The notes under the pieces: generated by a model
Databases searched by the model: none
What the model was told of the DNA's origin: nothing
The model's input: only the letters and a program-made list of their open reading frames with translations
Made by a program: the position numbers and the translations under genes
Part shown: positions 50,472 to 62,115 of the stretch, in pieces
How positions within the stretch are numbered: position 1 is the first letter of the stretch
How the letters are laid out: each line of letters starts with the position of its first letter
Assembly: GCF_900090045.1 (NCBI RefSeq)
Contig: NC_041775.1
Coordinates: forward strand, 1,029,501-1,093,500
Direction: 5' to 3'
Source of the DNA: Plasmodium malariae
Taxonomy: Eukaryota; Apicomplexa; Aconoidasida; Haemosporida; Plasmodiidae
Length of the DNA: 64,000 nt

Positions 50472-51052
50472 TAGCTGTTTTGAATAGCGATTTATAGTTA
50501 GCTACATAGTAATAAATAATTTAAATAAATAAATAAATAAATATATACATATGTAGACATACTTTTAAATATAAAGTTTTATTTAATTTTTAATTTAGTT
50601 GTCACAACTTACTTATTTTGAATATAGAATATTTTTAACAAATGTTTATATATTTTATCTTTTTTTATTATTCTCCATCAACTTTATCTTTTTTTTTTCT
50701 TTTTTTTTTTTGTAATAATAACACTGCTTATGTACAAAACAACATATTGAACAAATCTTTTTTAGTTTTTAATTTGGTTTTCACTTTTTTTTTAAGGTGA
50801 TGAACACTCGTTTACGCTTGTTTATGCTTTGTTTTTCCTAACTTTGTTCCACTTTCTTTTATTTGATTTGTCTCGTTTTGTTTTGGCATTTTTAGTTTCC
50901 TCCAGTGTTTTTCGCCGTTAAGACATTGTTTTCCATTAAGCTATGCAATTCTTAATTTTGTAATTAAGGAGATTTTCTTTTTTTTTTGAAATTTTTTTCT
51001 TTATTTTATATTTTTTTTTTTTTTTTTGAAGTTTTACATTACGCATAAAAAA
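48873..51052. other. Intergenic with one exon-like segment on the minus strand
   Basis: On the minus strand 50408-50332 reads IFTILCAHIKNWKSVKNTCC and ends AATG|GTAAGA, a consensus donor. It is preceded by acceptor-like TTTCATCACAG. A hydrophobic frame at 49362-49490 could be a later exon. No start or full structure could be found. Otherwise TA arrays, poly(A)/(T) and the 5' flank of WARP. Confidence 0.35.
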
Positions 51053-51928
51053 ATGAAAAGCATGAAGAAAATATTATGTTTCGCTTTTTTATTAGAATAT
51101 GCCATCACTTTGATATATGCAAAAATAAACAATGTGTCAAATAGTTCTGTGCCACGGATAGCCAAAGAAGGTGAAAATGAAAAAATTATAACATGCGTTA
51201 CTGAATATGTGATTAAAGGTGATTTACATATTGATGATGGTGGGTTTTGCAGTACCAGTACAGAATCTTCATCTAACGGGGATGAGTCAAGTGTAGATGT
51301 AGGAGTTGACAATCCAGGAGCTTATTGTGATAACTATTATGATATAACTTTAATTGTTGAAGAAACAAATTTCGTTCAAAAGGATTATTGGTTAAAAGGT
51401 ACTATTCCATTTTTAGAATCAATGATAAGAAATACAAGAATTAGCAAAGATAAAGCTCATATGTCTCTTATACTTTTTGCTTATGATCAGCGAGTTATTG
51501 TTCCATTCACTGATGAAATTAGTCAAGATAAGGACAAGTTCATTGAAAAGATTAGAACTATAGATGATGTAGGAAAAAGTGCTGACACTTTATATGTGTA
51601 TGCATTGGAATACGCTATGGAAAAGGTTATATTTGGAAATGGAACACGAGATAATGCTCCAAAGGTAGCCGTATTATTTTATTATGGTTTTGATTATGGA
51701 GCAAACAAAAGTTTAATACCGGATGTGGTTAAAGATTATAGGGATAAGAATATAAAACTTATAATTGTTGGAATTGCTTTAGGTAATACAGATAATGCAT
51801 ATTTACTTGCAAATTGTTCTATTGGTGAAGCAAATTGTGCTAATGTCATTTTTAAGCCGTGGGATTTTGTGATTCCAGCAGCGGAACAGGTAAAGGCAAA
51901 AATTTGTAGTAAGGATAATAGTGCATAG
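51053..51928 (+). CDS. WARP: von Willebrand factor A domain-related protein (WARP)
   Basis: Secreted micronemal protein of the ookinete in Plasmodium, thought to help the parasite contact mosquito midgut matrix. Single exon, 291 residues from ATG at 51053; the frame opens earlier only without an ATG. Residues 1-24 are a signal peptide (MKSMKKILCFAFLLEY...). About 25-88 is an acidic, Ser-rich spacer with two cysteines. Residues about 90-285 are one vWA domain: YDITLIVEETNF, then HMSLILFAYD, SADTLYVYALEYAM, PKVAVLFYYGFDYG and IKLIIVGIALG, ending CANVIFKPWDFVIPAAEQVKAKIC. Length and layout match WARP, with no TSR, transmembrane or GPI signal. The metal-site positions differ from the vWA consensus: DxSxS reads EETNF and the later Asp is Tyr. 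P. falciparum WARP lies in the same neighbourhood (recall). Confidence 0.92.
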   Translation: MKSMKKILCFAFLLEYAITLIYAKINNVSNSSVPRIAKEGENEKIITCVTEYVIKGDLHIDDGGFCSTSTESSSNGDESSVDVGVDNPGAYCDNYYDITLIVEETNFVQKDYWLKGTIPFLESMIRNTRISKDKAHMSLILFAYDQRVIVPFTDEISQDKDKFIEKIRTIDDVGKSADTLYVYALEYAMEKVIFGNGTRDNAPKVAVLFYYGFDYGANKSLIPDVVKDYRDKNIKLIIVGIALGNTDNAYLLANCSIGEANCANVIFKPWDFVIPAAEQVKAKICSKDNSA

Positions 51929-54475
51929 AATTAAACCCTGTAATTTAAAAGGAAAAAAAAAAAAAAAAAAAAAAAAATATACAATAATTAATACACAAAC
52001 GGATGGGAATACGAATTAAAAAATTTCTTAAGAGTGCAGATGTACTGGATAAACGCATAAAAATGGTATCAATATATCATCAATATAGAATCAAAATGGC
52101 ATAAAAATATATCCATATAGTATCAAAATAGTAATAAAAAAAAAAAAAAAAAAATAAAAGGGGATAAAATGAATGAAAATGCGAGAATAAAAAGTAAAAA
52201 TAGTACATGAAAATGTAATAGCAACGGTAAAAAAAAAGTATCTTTTTATGACCTAGATGGAAAAAGCTCGAATTAAATCCAAATGTTCAAGAAGAATAGC
52301 AAAAATAAATGAGCAATTATAAAATGAAGAGTATGTAATAATATAAAAGAAAGTTTATACTATTAAAAATTCTTGCATAAATGCACATATAAAAGAGCTT
52401 TTTACAAGGGTATACGCATTGACACTTACATATGTATAAATACATATATACGTACGCAACATAAAACATACACCTGTGCAAACATTTTTCTTTCTTGTTA
52501 TTGCTGAAAAAAGAACTAAGAACTTTAAACAAGTTATAAACTATATATGAACTAAGGTATCTCCAAAGAATTTGCTAATGGATAACATAATAATTGTGAA
52601 TTTTACTGCATAACTTCTTTTTTTTTGTTCTTTGTTTTTTGTTCTTTGTTTTTTGTTCTTTGTTTTTTGTTCTTTGTTTTTTGTTCTTTGTTTTTTGTTC
52701 TTTGTTTTTTATTGTATTATTTTTTTTTGTTTTATTATTCTTTTTTTTATTTTATTATATTTTTTTATTTTATTATTCTTTTTTTTATATTTTATTATTA
52801 TTTCTTTTTTTATTTTATTATTTTTTAATTTTTTGTTTTTTTCTTCCATTTATAATAGTTACAGCTTAAATAGACCTCATTTTTGTAGTTTAATTTTAAC
52901 AAAATATTTAACTTAATTTACCTTTGTTTTCTGTTTAATTTTTAAATTTTATGGATTAATAAATTCGTTCCTTTTTAAAGTAATTTTTTTTAAATTGTAC
53001 ATTTTTATTTTTTGCAAGAATTACAACTAAACTGTAATATTTCCCTTAAAAATATTATCATTGTATATATATATCGTTAACGTTTTTTGTAAGCACAGTA
53101 AATGTGAACAAAAGAAAAAAAAAAGAACAGTTAGGAAAGAAAGTAAATTAGCACAATCGAAATGGGTATTTTGTCGTAAACACATATATGCATATTAGTG
53201 CGCAAACATATATGTATATATATATTTATGCGCATACGTATATATATATTTGTTCTCATACGTATATATATATTTATGCGCATACGTATATATATATTTG
53301 TTCTCATACGTATATATATATATATATATATGTGTGCATACGTATATATATTTGTGCTCATACGTATATATATATATTTGTGCGCACATGTATATATCTG
53401 TTTATATATTTAGGAGCATACTTATATATCTATTTATATATATACTTAATTGTGTGCATTCTCATATATCTTTTTATATATGTTTATATTTGCGCATATA
53501 TGTGAATGTAAGATTTTTTTTTTTTTATAGCTAATTTTTGTCTTAATATATATTTTTTTAAATAACTAAAACTGAAACTGCTTCAGAATTATTACAACTA
53601 TGTGCAATAAAAAATGAGTATGTAATTAAAATAACTTAGTTTAAACTTAATTAAAAAATAAAAAGGTATAGTTGTTTTGAGTTATTAATAATATGTTTTC
53701 GAATAAACGTAATTTTGAATTTTTGACCATTATAAAAACGTAAGATAAAAATAATATATAAATCACGATGTAAGAGATATGTGTAGGGCTATAAGGAAAG
53801 GGAAATAATTAATTGTTGAAGGGTTATACATTTTATATAAAATTGAAATATGTACATATATATATAATTATCTTGATATTATTTTTTATTTATTTTATGT
53901 CAATTTATATTTTTTAAGATAATACACATATGCACAATTATATATTTGTTATTACGATCTTGCCAACCAAACGCTTATATGTTTTCATTTTTTTTTTTTT
54001 TTTTTATCGGTGTCACTACAATGCACTATATGTGAACGTGCTTTTATTATTTGATAGGTGAATTCATTAAGCTAATGTTTTCAAATTTTTAGTAACTCGA
54101 GCTGAACGTCAGATATAAAACAAATAAATATATAATATTTATGTAAAAATATTATGACAAGTTTACGTTGGGTGTTGAATAATATACATAATACATTTAT
54201 TTTTCATGTTTTTTAATAAATTGAATATTATTTTTCTAAAATCATTAGAAGTTACATGATTATACATAGCAAAATTAAAATTTTTTTTTTAATTTTTTTT
54301 TAATACTGTATAAAATATATTATAAAAAATAAAGACAAATTTCTTTAAGTATATATACAGTATAAAAATGTTTTCAAACTTTTTGAAAAGCAAAGTGTTA
54401 ATGTACGCGATCATTGTGAAATGTGCAAATTAAATATAGCTATTAATTTTTTATGTACATAATGTGTTGCTATTA

Positions 54476-54640
54476 TTAAATGAAAAAATATATTAAATGT
54501 GTTTATATATTTGTATGTGTAATATTTTGATCTTATTAAATGAAAAAATATATTAAATGTGTTTATATATATGTATGTGTAATATTTTGATCTTATTAAA
54601 TAAATAAATATATTAAATGTGTTACTATTGAAATAAATGT
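54476..54640. repeat. 60-base tandem repeat, about 2.7 copies
   Basis: Unit begins AAATGAAAAAATATATTAAA and ends TTTTGATCTTATT. The first two copies differ at one base; the third decays after about 30 bases. Upstream of the rRNA-like unit. Confidence 0.9.
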
Positions 54641-55466
54641 GTAATTTTATTTCATAAAAATAAGTTATTTTTAAATGGACCAAATATTCATAAGTCTATT
54701 TCTCTTATAATGACAGAAAAAGATTTCTTGAAATTAAATATTAAATTTACATGTAATACAAAGTATATTATTTTTACTTTATAAGGAAGTTAAAAAATAT
54801 TCGTGTATATATATACACAATTGAAAAAAATTTAAAAAGGCAAAAAGATGAAACATCGTTGCTTTTTTATATTTTCTAAAATTGCTTAAAGATAAATCAA
54901 GTAAAGTATGTAATATAATTTTTTATAATATATTAAAACTTGTTACACATTTTTTGTGTATATAAAGATTAATTGTACCTTTTTTTTTTAAAGGGGATTA
55001 TTATTTTATTGGAACTAGTAACACATACTATTATAGTATACAAAAAAAATTGCATTATATTGCAATATCGTTTTATACGATTATATATTTAGCGAAAAAG
55101 CGTTTTGCTTACAATACATTGAAAACATTTTAAATAAAGGGGCAAGTTTTTTAAACGTAGTAAAGTATGTTAAACTTTTAAGTTTGCATATAATTTATAA
55201 ATAAATTATAAAATTACAAAGAATTTTTTATATCGGGTTTATTCCCCATATATTAAAGTATTTAATACTATTTTTATTTTAATTATAATTATACAAAGTA
55301 ATTTTTTTTAATTTATTAAGAACATTTTTCTTAATAAAAACCGAAAAGGTATTTATATTAGTAAACAATATTTTATTGAAGTATGATTTTATTTTATTAT
55401 TTTTTATTATAAATTAAATATTTTCAGACAACTCATTCGCTTATGCAAAATAAGCATAGGTGAGTG

Positions 55467-55642
55467 TTTTTGTAATAATTAGTATAAATTAGTGTAAGAA
55501 TAATTCACTATAAATATAATTTAGCTTTTGTAATAATTAGTATAAATTAGTGTAAGAATAATTTACTATAAATATAATTTAGCTTTTGTAATAATTAGTA
55601 TAAATTAGTGTAAGAATAATTTACTATAAATATAATTTAGCA
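55467..55642. repeat. 58-base tandem repeat, three copies
   Basis: Unit begins TTTTGTAATAATTAGTATAA and ends AAATATAATTTAGC. Copies differ by a C/T near the middle. It lies about 600 bases before the 5.8S-like segment, where an external or internal transcribed spacer would be. Confidence 0.9.
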
Positions 55643-56261
55643 GTGAAAAAACTATGATTAGTATAATTTTATACGTAAAAAACTATCATTGATTGTATTT
55701 CGTAATTCGAAAATAAAGTAACGCTGATTAAAGTGTAGTTTCTTGTAGTAGAAAACCGATTAGAAAATTTGCTAATGCCATAATCTTTTTTGTTTTCTAC
55801 TAGAATAGATTAATAATTAGATTCTGTTATATGTGGGAAAAACGTTATAGATTAATTTAATATTGCTATTTTGACTATTATTATGATATTATTTTTATTT
55901 TTAATTGTAGCTATTATAGTATTATTATTATAGATTAATTTAATATTATTATTTTAAAAGTTATTATGATATTATTTTTAATTTTAATTTACGGCTATAC
56001 TACAGCTGTTATTATTATTATTATCATAAAAACTAGTACGTGAAATGATATTTAAAAAATAATTTTCACATGTACAAAAAAAATAATTGTAATATATCAA
56101 TTTTTAAGTTATCGTGTAATATTTTAGTAATGAAATTTATTCAATTTTTTAAGACCAGATTACATTGCCATTATATATTATATATAAATTTATATAGTAC
56201 TATATATACTATTATATATTATAAAATATACATATGGCATTATTCTTTTTTTAAAAAATGG

Positions 56262-56410
56262 CTAAAAACAGCCTTAACGATGGATGTCTTGATTCCTATT
56301 GCGATTATGGCCATATTTCAACGTATGAAATGGATTTTTTTTTTAAAAATCAATCCTAAATAATGAGGATCATATTTGCCAAAAACATATAATAATGGTT
56401 GCCTAAAAAA
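56262..56410 (+). pseudogene. Degenerate 5.8S rRNA
   Basis: The segment from 56274 carries the 5.8S signature AACGATGGATGTCTTGATTC followed by a diverged CCTATTGCGATTATGGCC, where a functional copy reads close to CCTAYRACGATGAAGRYCGC. The next conserved block (GCAAAATGCGATACGCA) is reduced to ATTTCAACGTATGAAAT. A weak match to the GAATCATC/AATTTGAATGC region follows near 56366. Position, 0.9 kb ahead of the 28S-like sequence on the same strand, supports the call. Divergence at core positions suggests it is not functional. Confidence 0.7.
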
Positions 56411-57285
56411 CATAGAACACCGATGGTAGTAATGAAAATTTACTTGCATTGACATATTTAGTGTATCTATTTTCTACTTTACGAAATTTTTTAATAATTC
56501 CTTTTATTTGTAGTATTTAGCACAAACAGAAGGTATGTTTTTTTCCCTTTTTTTTTCTTCTAAAGAAGAGGGACAGAAAGCATATTCCTGGGAGGATTTC
56601 GGTGCGCTGCCATAAGCGTTTAAATAGAATTTACAACGCGAAAAAAGATCCTTATTATGGGGCATGAAAGAATTAGATGCTAAGGCTTCATGTTTCGGAT
56701 CAATATTGGATAAGGCGTATTTTTCGATATATACATATAAATTATTATGTATGTGATTAGATATTTTGCACAAAGTATAGGTGTACATTTTATACGTATA
56801 TATATGGTGCGTTTGAGTAAAGCGGCTGTATATATACGTATATATGTATATCTATATTTATATATTTAATTATGTAATATGTACGAACATACGTAGGCGC
56901 AGCATTGGGGTGGTTTACTCTGCGGGGTATCTATCACTTGTTCGTTGAAATATGGTCCTTAAACACGTGTCGTGTTCTTTTATATAATTTATTTTATATA
57001 AAAGTTCTCTGGAAAGTTGTATCAGCTGATTTTGTACGTATATACGCATAACATTAATATACATATGTATTAAATGTTATGTACAAATAGGTACAAAACC
57101 CGTTGGCACAATCGTACAGATAGATTTTAGTAAAAAGTGTGTATGTATATATTTATATATGTATGTATACACCTTTTGGTAAAATTTAGCGGTGATAGGT
57201 ATTTTTATTATTTAGAAAAACCATAAATCTCGAATAGTTGGTAAAGCAAGGGATCCGTAATAGTCAGCTCTTCTAACTAGTCACC
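56411..57285 (+). other. ITS2-like spacer with GC-richer patches
   Basis: Lies between the 5.8S-like and 28S-like segments and is several times longer than I would expect for Plasmodium ITS2. It has two patches richer in G and C, 56540-56720 and 56890-56960. An open antisense frame of 94 codons (56788-56504) spans the first patch, with some protein-like composition; I do not call it a gene. No tRNA or 5S signature is seen. Confidence 0.45.
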
Positions 57286-60200
57286 ATATATTAGAATGTG
57301 TAAAGTAGAAAGGCAAATCCGCTAAACACAGATTAAAGCGGAAGAATAGAAAATAAACATGATTCCTTTAGTAACTAATGATATTAGTGAAAAAGGAGTA
57401 AAGCTCAAAAGGAAAATCTTTTCATTTGCTATATATATATATATAAAAAGCATTGATTAGAATTGTCAAGTTGAGAATTTAATTCTGTATAATGTTATTA
57501 AAAAAAAAAAAAAATATATATAAAAATGAAATATATTGAAATAATTTACCAAAGAGGGTTTAAGTCCCGTAGTTTTTATATATTATTTTTTTTTTACATT
57601 AGGATTATTTTCTTGTTGAGTCATGTTCTTCGATAGTGGAGCATAAATATGTGTGAATAAAAAAATAAAGTAAAATTTATTTCACATAAAGCTAAATATG
57701 AATAGGAAATCGATAGTAAACAAGTACCGTAAGGGAAAGATGAAATAGTACTCAGGAATGAGAATTAAAAAGAACCTGAAATCGTTAAGGTGGAACGGAT
57801 TAAAATGGGAAGCATGTAAGGAGAGTAAATAGAATTCCTCTTTTTGAGGGGTTTATTATTTTCTTTATTGATAGAAATATCAGTAAAATAAGATAATATC
57901 GATAAAGCTATAGCTGAGAAGGAATTAAGAAAATTAATAGATACTTATGTATGTATGTGTAACCGTATAATCGCATATGTGCACGTATGTAATATTTTTT
58001 TTTTTATTTTTCCTTATGCTTATTTTTTCCGCTAAAGGAGGGAACAAAAATAGTTTTGTAAGAAAAATGAAATATTTTTTCTCCAAATTAAGGGAATTAT
58101 CCAATTTACTGAGGAATCAAAATGGTAGAAATTTAATTAATTTTTTTTTTTTACTTATATTTAAGTTATTTCTAAAAAGTACCATTTTAACCCAATCGTC
58201 TTGAAACACGAACCAAGGAGGTTATCAAATATGCGAGTGTAAATGATATATTAAACATTCAATATTAAAATAGATATAAAATAATATACGCATATAATTA
58301 TTTATTATACTTTAAAATTATTGTAGAATTAGTTGAAATGATATATTTTCATACTGATGCATACAGTGCCGATAGAAAAAACAATCCATTACATAGTAGT
58401 ATTAATATATATATATATTTATACATACATATACTATGTGTGTTTTGTATGCTATATCGAGCAAGAGCATAATTGATAAGTACCCGACGAGGCTTTGAAC
58501 TACAAACATTCTGTAGATTTTAATGATGTTTGGCATATTATTTTAGTACGAAGCCTTACGAGAAATCGAATTTAACTATAACAGTGCAAGTAGCTTAATA
58601 TTCAAGAAAGTTTGTAGGTTTTTATGTGAGAATTCACATAAATAGAAAAGTCTATATATCTGGTTATTTTCGAAAAATCTCTCACGATCGCTGGAGTTGA
58701 CTTTATTATAATTTTACTAGAGGGTAGAGTATCCATTACATTTATAGTTAAATGTATATATATGTATTATGGATTATTAGGAAGCATCAAGGGAATAATA
58801 TGTTAAATATATATAATATAAATTAAAAATATGTGTGTACACCAGTATACATATATAATATATGTTATATATAGTTTTTCTTTTCGTTGACACACACCTA
58901 ATTTTATATAGTAAAGAACTCTTCCTCAATAGTAAAAATTGGGTAAAATAGCTAGTGTGTTTTATCTATTTTTCATAAATAAAATAACTTCAAGTGGGCC
59001 ATTTTTGGTAAAGCAAAAACTGGCAATGAGGGATGCTCCTAACGCTTGGATAAGGTGCCTAAATATTCGCTCATGAGATCACATAAAAAGGTGTTGGTTC
59101 ATAATAACAGTAGGACGATAATCTTAAAAGTTGATATTCGCTAAGGAATGTGTAAAAACTCACCTACCTAATGTACTAGCCCTAAAAATGGATGGCGCTA
59201 AAGTGAATTACCGATACCGGGCCATAAAAGGTAATAAAAAGAAGGGTACTTCTTTTTAAAATCCTTTTATGAGTAGAAAATCGTGGGGTTTTGTGTAGAA
59301 GCGAAATACGTGAGTTTTCGTGGAACAAATCCTAGTGCAGATCTTGGTGGAAGTAGTAAATATTCGAAAGAAAATAACTTTTGAAGTGTTTTTTGGAGTG
59401 ACGTAGTTTTGTTGATTTTGTCGCCACAAGGTATACATGGAAAATGTTCGTATGTATTATATGTATATGTATATACGGATGCATATATATATATATACGT
59501 ACGTACATATATACGTGTTGCCTTCAGTTGGGTAATGACGCCAAAAGTATAGCCGCTCCCAAAGAGTTTTAGCTTATAGGGCTACCAAACGGCAACAATT
59601 ATAAATTTATTTTTATATATATGCCAATCTTACGTAAACAAGGGGTAAACAGGTTGATAAACCCTGTGCTTCCAACGGAATACAAACGAAAGGAGATGGT
59701 AACATGTATATTAGAGATGAACCTCCCTACATAGGCCTTACAGTCGGTGTGCTAGCTCCATTGCACGTTTACAGTTATAGGTGAAAAGACCTTCTTTTCG
59801 TATGTGTATATCAGTTCTAAAAAAACGGATGGTACATATATGGAGGGAGGTATTTTTCCTGTGCACAATTAAAAACAAAATTAAAGGATGCCATTTATTG
59901 GAATATTTAAGGATTTCAATATTTGATCTATTCTTTCTTTTTTTTTTGTTGTTGCACTGGTAATTTATGTTTTATATGAATTACTCCGATGTTGGTGAGT
60001 CCTACATTATCTGAATTAGGGGGGGGAACAGCAGTAAAAAGAAATCCGAAATTTAAGAGTATTTCTTTCTTGGTTACTGTCTGATTTGTATTTCAACTAG
60101 CGAAGCGTGCCAACAAAAATAAAAGTCACATATCCAAAGTTAAATAACCTTTTTAGTGTTATTATAGATATAAAGTTAGTTTGAGAATTAATGGAATAGA

Positions 60201-62115
60201 AAGGTCCGTAAGCTTCATGACAAGAAGTATATTGCCTCTGAGGAAAAGCAAATAATAAAAATATAGATAGAAGTAGGAGAGTAAAGAAGAGGATGATGGA
60301 AATATGAGTATTATGTATTTATAAGGAATTGTGTGATAGTATCTTAATGATTTTTAATTTTTGAGGTATTATTATTCAGTTCTCTATATTTATATATAAT
60401 TTGTGTTTCTATTTGTCCTTTTTTTTTTCTTCATCTCTATTTCACGCCGTTTTGGCATTTTTATTATGTGTCATTAGATAAATTGCGATGATATTAAACG
60501 TTGTACTCAGAACTGAAAAAGGACTAATGTAACCCACTCAGTTTAATTAAATTTTTATTACTGTGATATACAAGACTATTATAAAATATATGATACATTT
60601 ATAATAGCACAGTAAATAATCCCTTCCAGTGCTATGAGTATCAAAATTGATGAAACTCATTATGCGCGAGTAAATGGAGGGATTGACCACATGTATATAT
60701 ATGTGCGTCTATAATTTTGTTAAGGCAACTAGAAGTGGTTGATCGTCTAGGTTTCGGAAAGTGCCTACGATGCCGGTGAGAAATCTAAATGACCAAACAC
60801 TGATGGATTGGGGGTTCGAATGTCTCTACTAAACTATCTAGCGAAACCACAACCAAGGGAACGGGCTTGGTAAAATCAGTTGAGGAAAGAAGACCTTTGT
60901 TTAACATTACTCTAATATGGCTTTGTAAAATGACAAAAGAGGTGTAGCATAAGTGGAAGTAAAAAGAAAAAACTTTAATGTATTTTTTTTTTTTACGACA
61001 GTGAAATACCACTACTCTTTATACTTATTTTACTTTATCTATTTGGTGAAAATTTTGTACGTTTATGTTAGCTGTAAATTACTTTTGGAGCTTTTTTTAA
61101 GTTTTAGAGGTTGTTTATTTTTAATATAAAATTTGGATTAAAAGAAATTAAGTGCGTATATTTTTGTGCGCTATTTTTTTCTGTTATTTTTCCAGTATAA
61201 ATTTGATATACCTGTAGAGACATAGTCATATGTGCGAGTTAGAAAATGGGCCTTTAATACTATATTTTATACATATAATATATGTTATAAAAAAAAACAA
61301 GCTCAGAGAGATTAGAAATCTCTTGTAGACCAAAAGGGGAAAAAGCTTGTTTAATTTTTCTATCTCTATAAAATGAGTAGAAAAAGCGTGAAAGCGTACG
61401 TTTTGTATATATGGCTTCATTGGGGCACTCACCTTTATATTTATTATATAAGGAGTAGCCTGAAGATATGTTATAGCAGGGATAACTTGCTTGTGGCTGC
61501 CAAGCTTTTATTTTATTAAGAAGTAACGCGGCTTATTGTTCTGTGAGTATATAATGGCTTTTTTCCTATCATTGAGAAGCAGCATTCTCAAAGTGTCGGA
61601 TTGTTCAACTGTTAAAAGGGAACAAGAGTCAAATTTTAGACCTACATGAGTGGGTCTGTTTTACCTTACTGATGAAATTATTGATTAAACTCTGTAATGT
61701 AAAAGTAATCCATCTTAGTACGAGAGGAACAGTTGGTTCAAATTGTTTGCAAAGCAAACCGATTGCTAAATCAATGTTTGCAAGGCGAAGTTTGTAGGTT
61801 AATGACTGAAGGCATATAAAGTCAGAAACCTTGCTTGATAATCATTGCAGATCGTTCTTTTTTGGAACATCTTTTTGATTTTTGCAAAAAGAGAATAAAT
61901 AATGCGTGTTGAATTTCTTTTTTTTTAAAAGAATTCTCATTAATATAATCCTTTGTTAATAATATCTTATAGTCTTAAGAGCACTGAGATATTTTTAATT
62001 ATAAAAACCCAAAATCAAAAAAGATATCACACCCTGTAGACGACTTGTGTGCCTCAGAGTGCTGTAAACATGGCTTAATTTTCTTAATTATTTCTGTTGA
62101 GGCTCATCTCTTGTG
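57286..62115 (+). pseudogene. Degenerate 28S (LSU) rRNA
   Basis: LSU blocks appear in the right order: AATCCGCTAAAC...AAAGCGGAAGAA (57315-57345, 5' end), GTAAACAAGTACCGTAAGGG (57716), TCGTCTTGAAACACGAACCA (58196), GGGCCATTTTTGGTAAAGCA (58997), CTAGTGCAGATCTTGGTGG (59330), TAGCGAAACCACAACCAAGG (60839), CAGGGATAACTTGCTTGTGG (61478, peptidyl-transferase region), TTAGTACGAGAGGAACAG (61714, sarcin-ricin loop) and a 3' end near 62100. Many near-universal sites are changed: the GGCGAGTGAAGCGG block reads GATATTAGTGAAAAAGG, the TTAAGGTAGCCAAATGCC helix is scrambled, and the A-loop region has CTTGC for CTGGC. The span (about 4.8 kb) exceeds a normal Plasmodium 28S, with AT-rich insertions. Either a pseudogene or a very divergent expressed variant; I favour pseudogene. 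Confidence 0.85.

Larger units (their letters stand above)
51929..56260. other. AT-rich gene-free region between WARP and the rRNA-like unit
   Basis: No exon and no recognisable 18S rRNA segment on either strand. It contains a TTCTTTGTTTTTTG array (52625-52710), TACGTATATA repeats with a period near 26 (53200-53400), the two longer tandem repeats listed separately, and TA/poly(T) tracts. An 18S gene would be expected here in an intact rDNA unit, and none of its conserved blocks is seen. Confidence 0.6.

Noticed and set aside
52000..56260. 18S rRNA gene upstream of the 5.8S-like segment
   Set aside because: None of the conserved 18S blocks (5' CTGGTTGATCCTGCCAG, 3' GTAGGTGAACCTGCAG type) is seen.
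60785..61012. Antisense 75-codon frame
   Set aside because: It lies on the complement of conserved LSU rRNA blocks.
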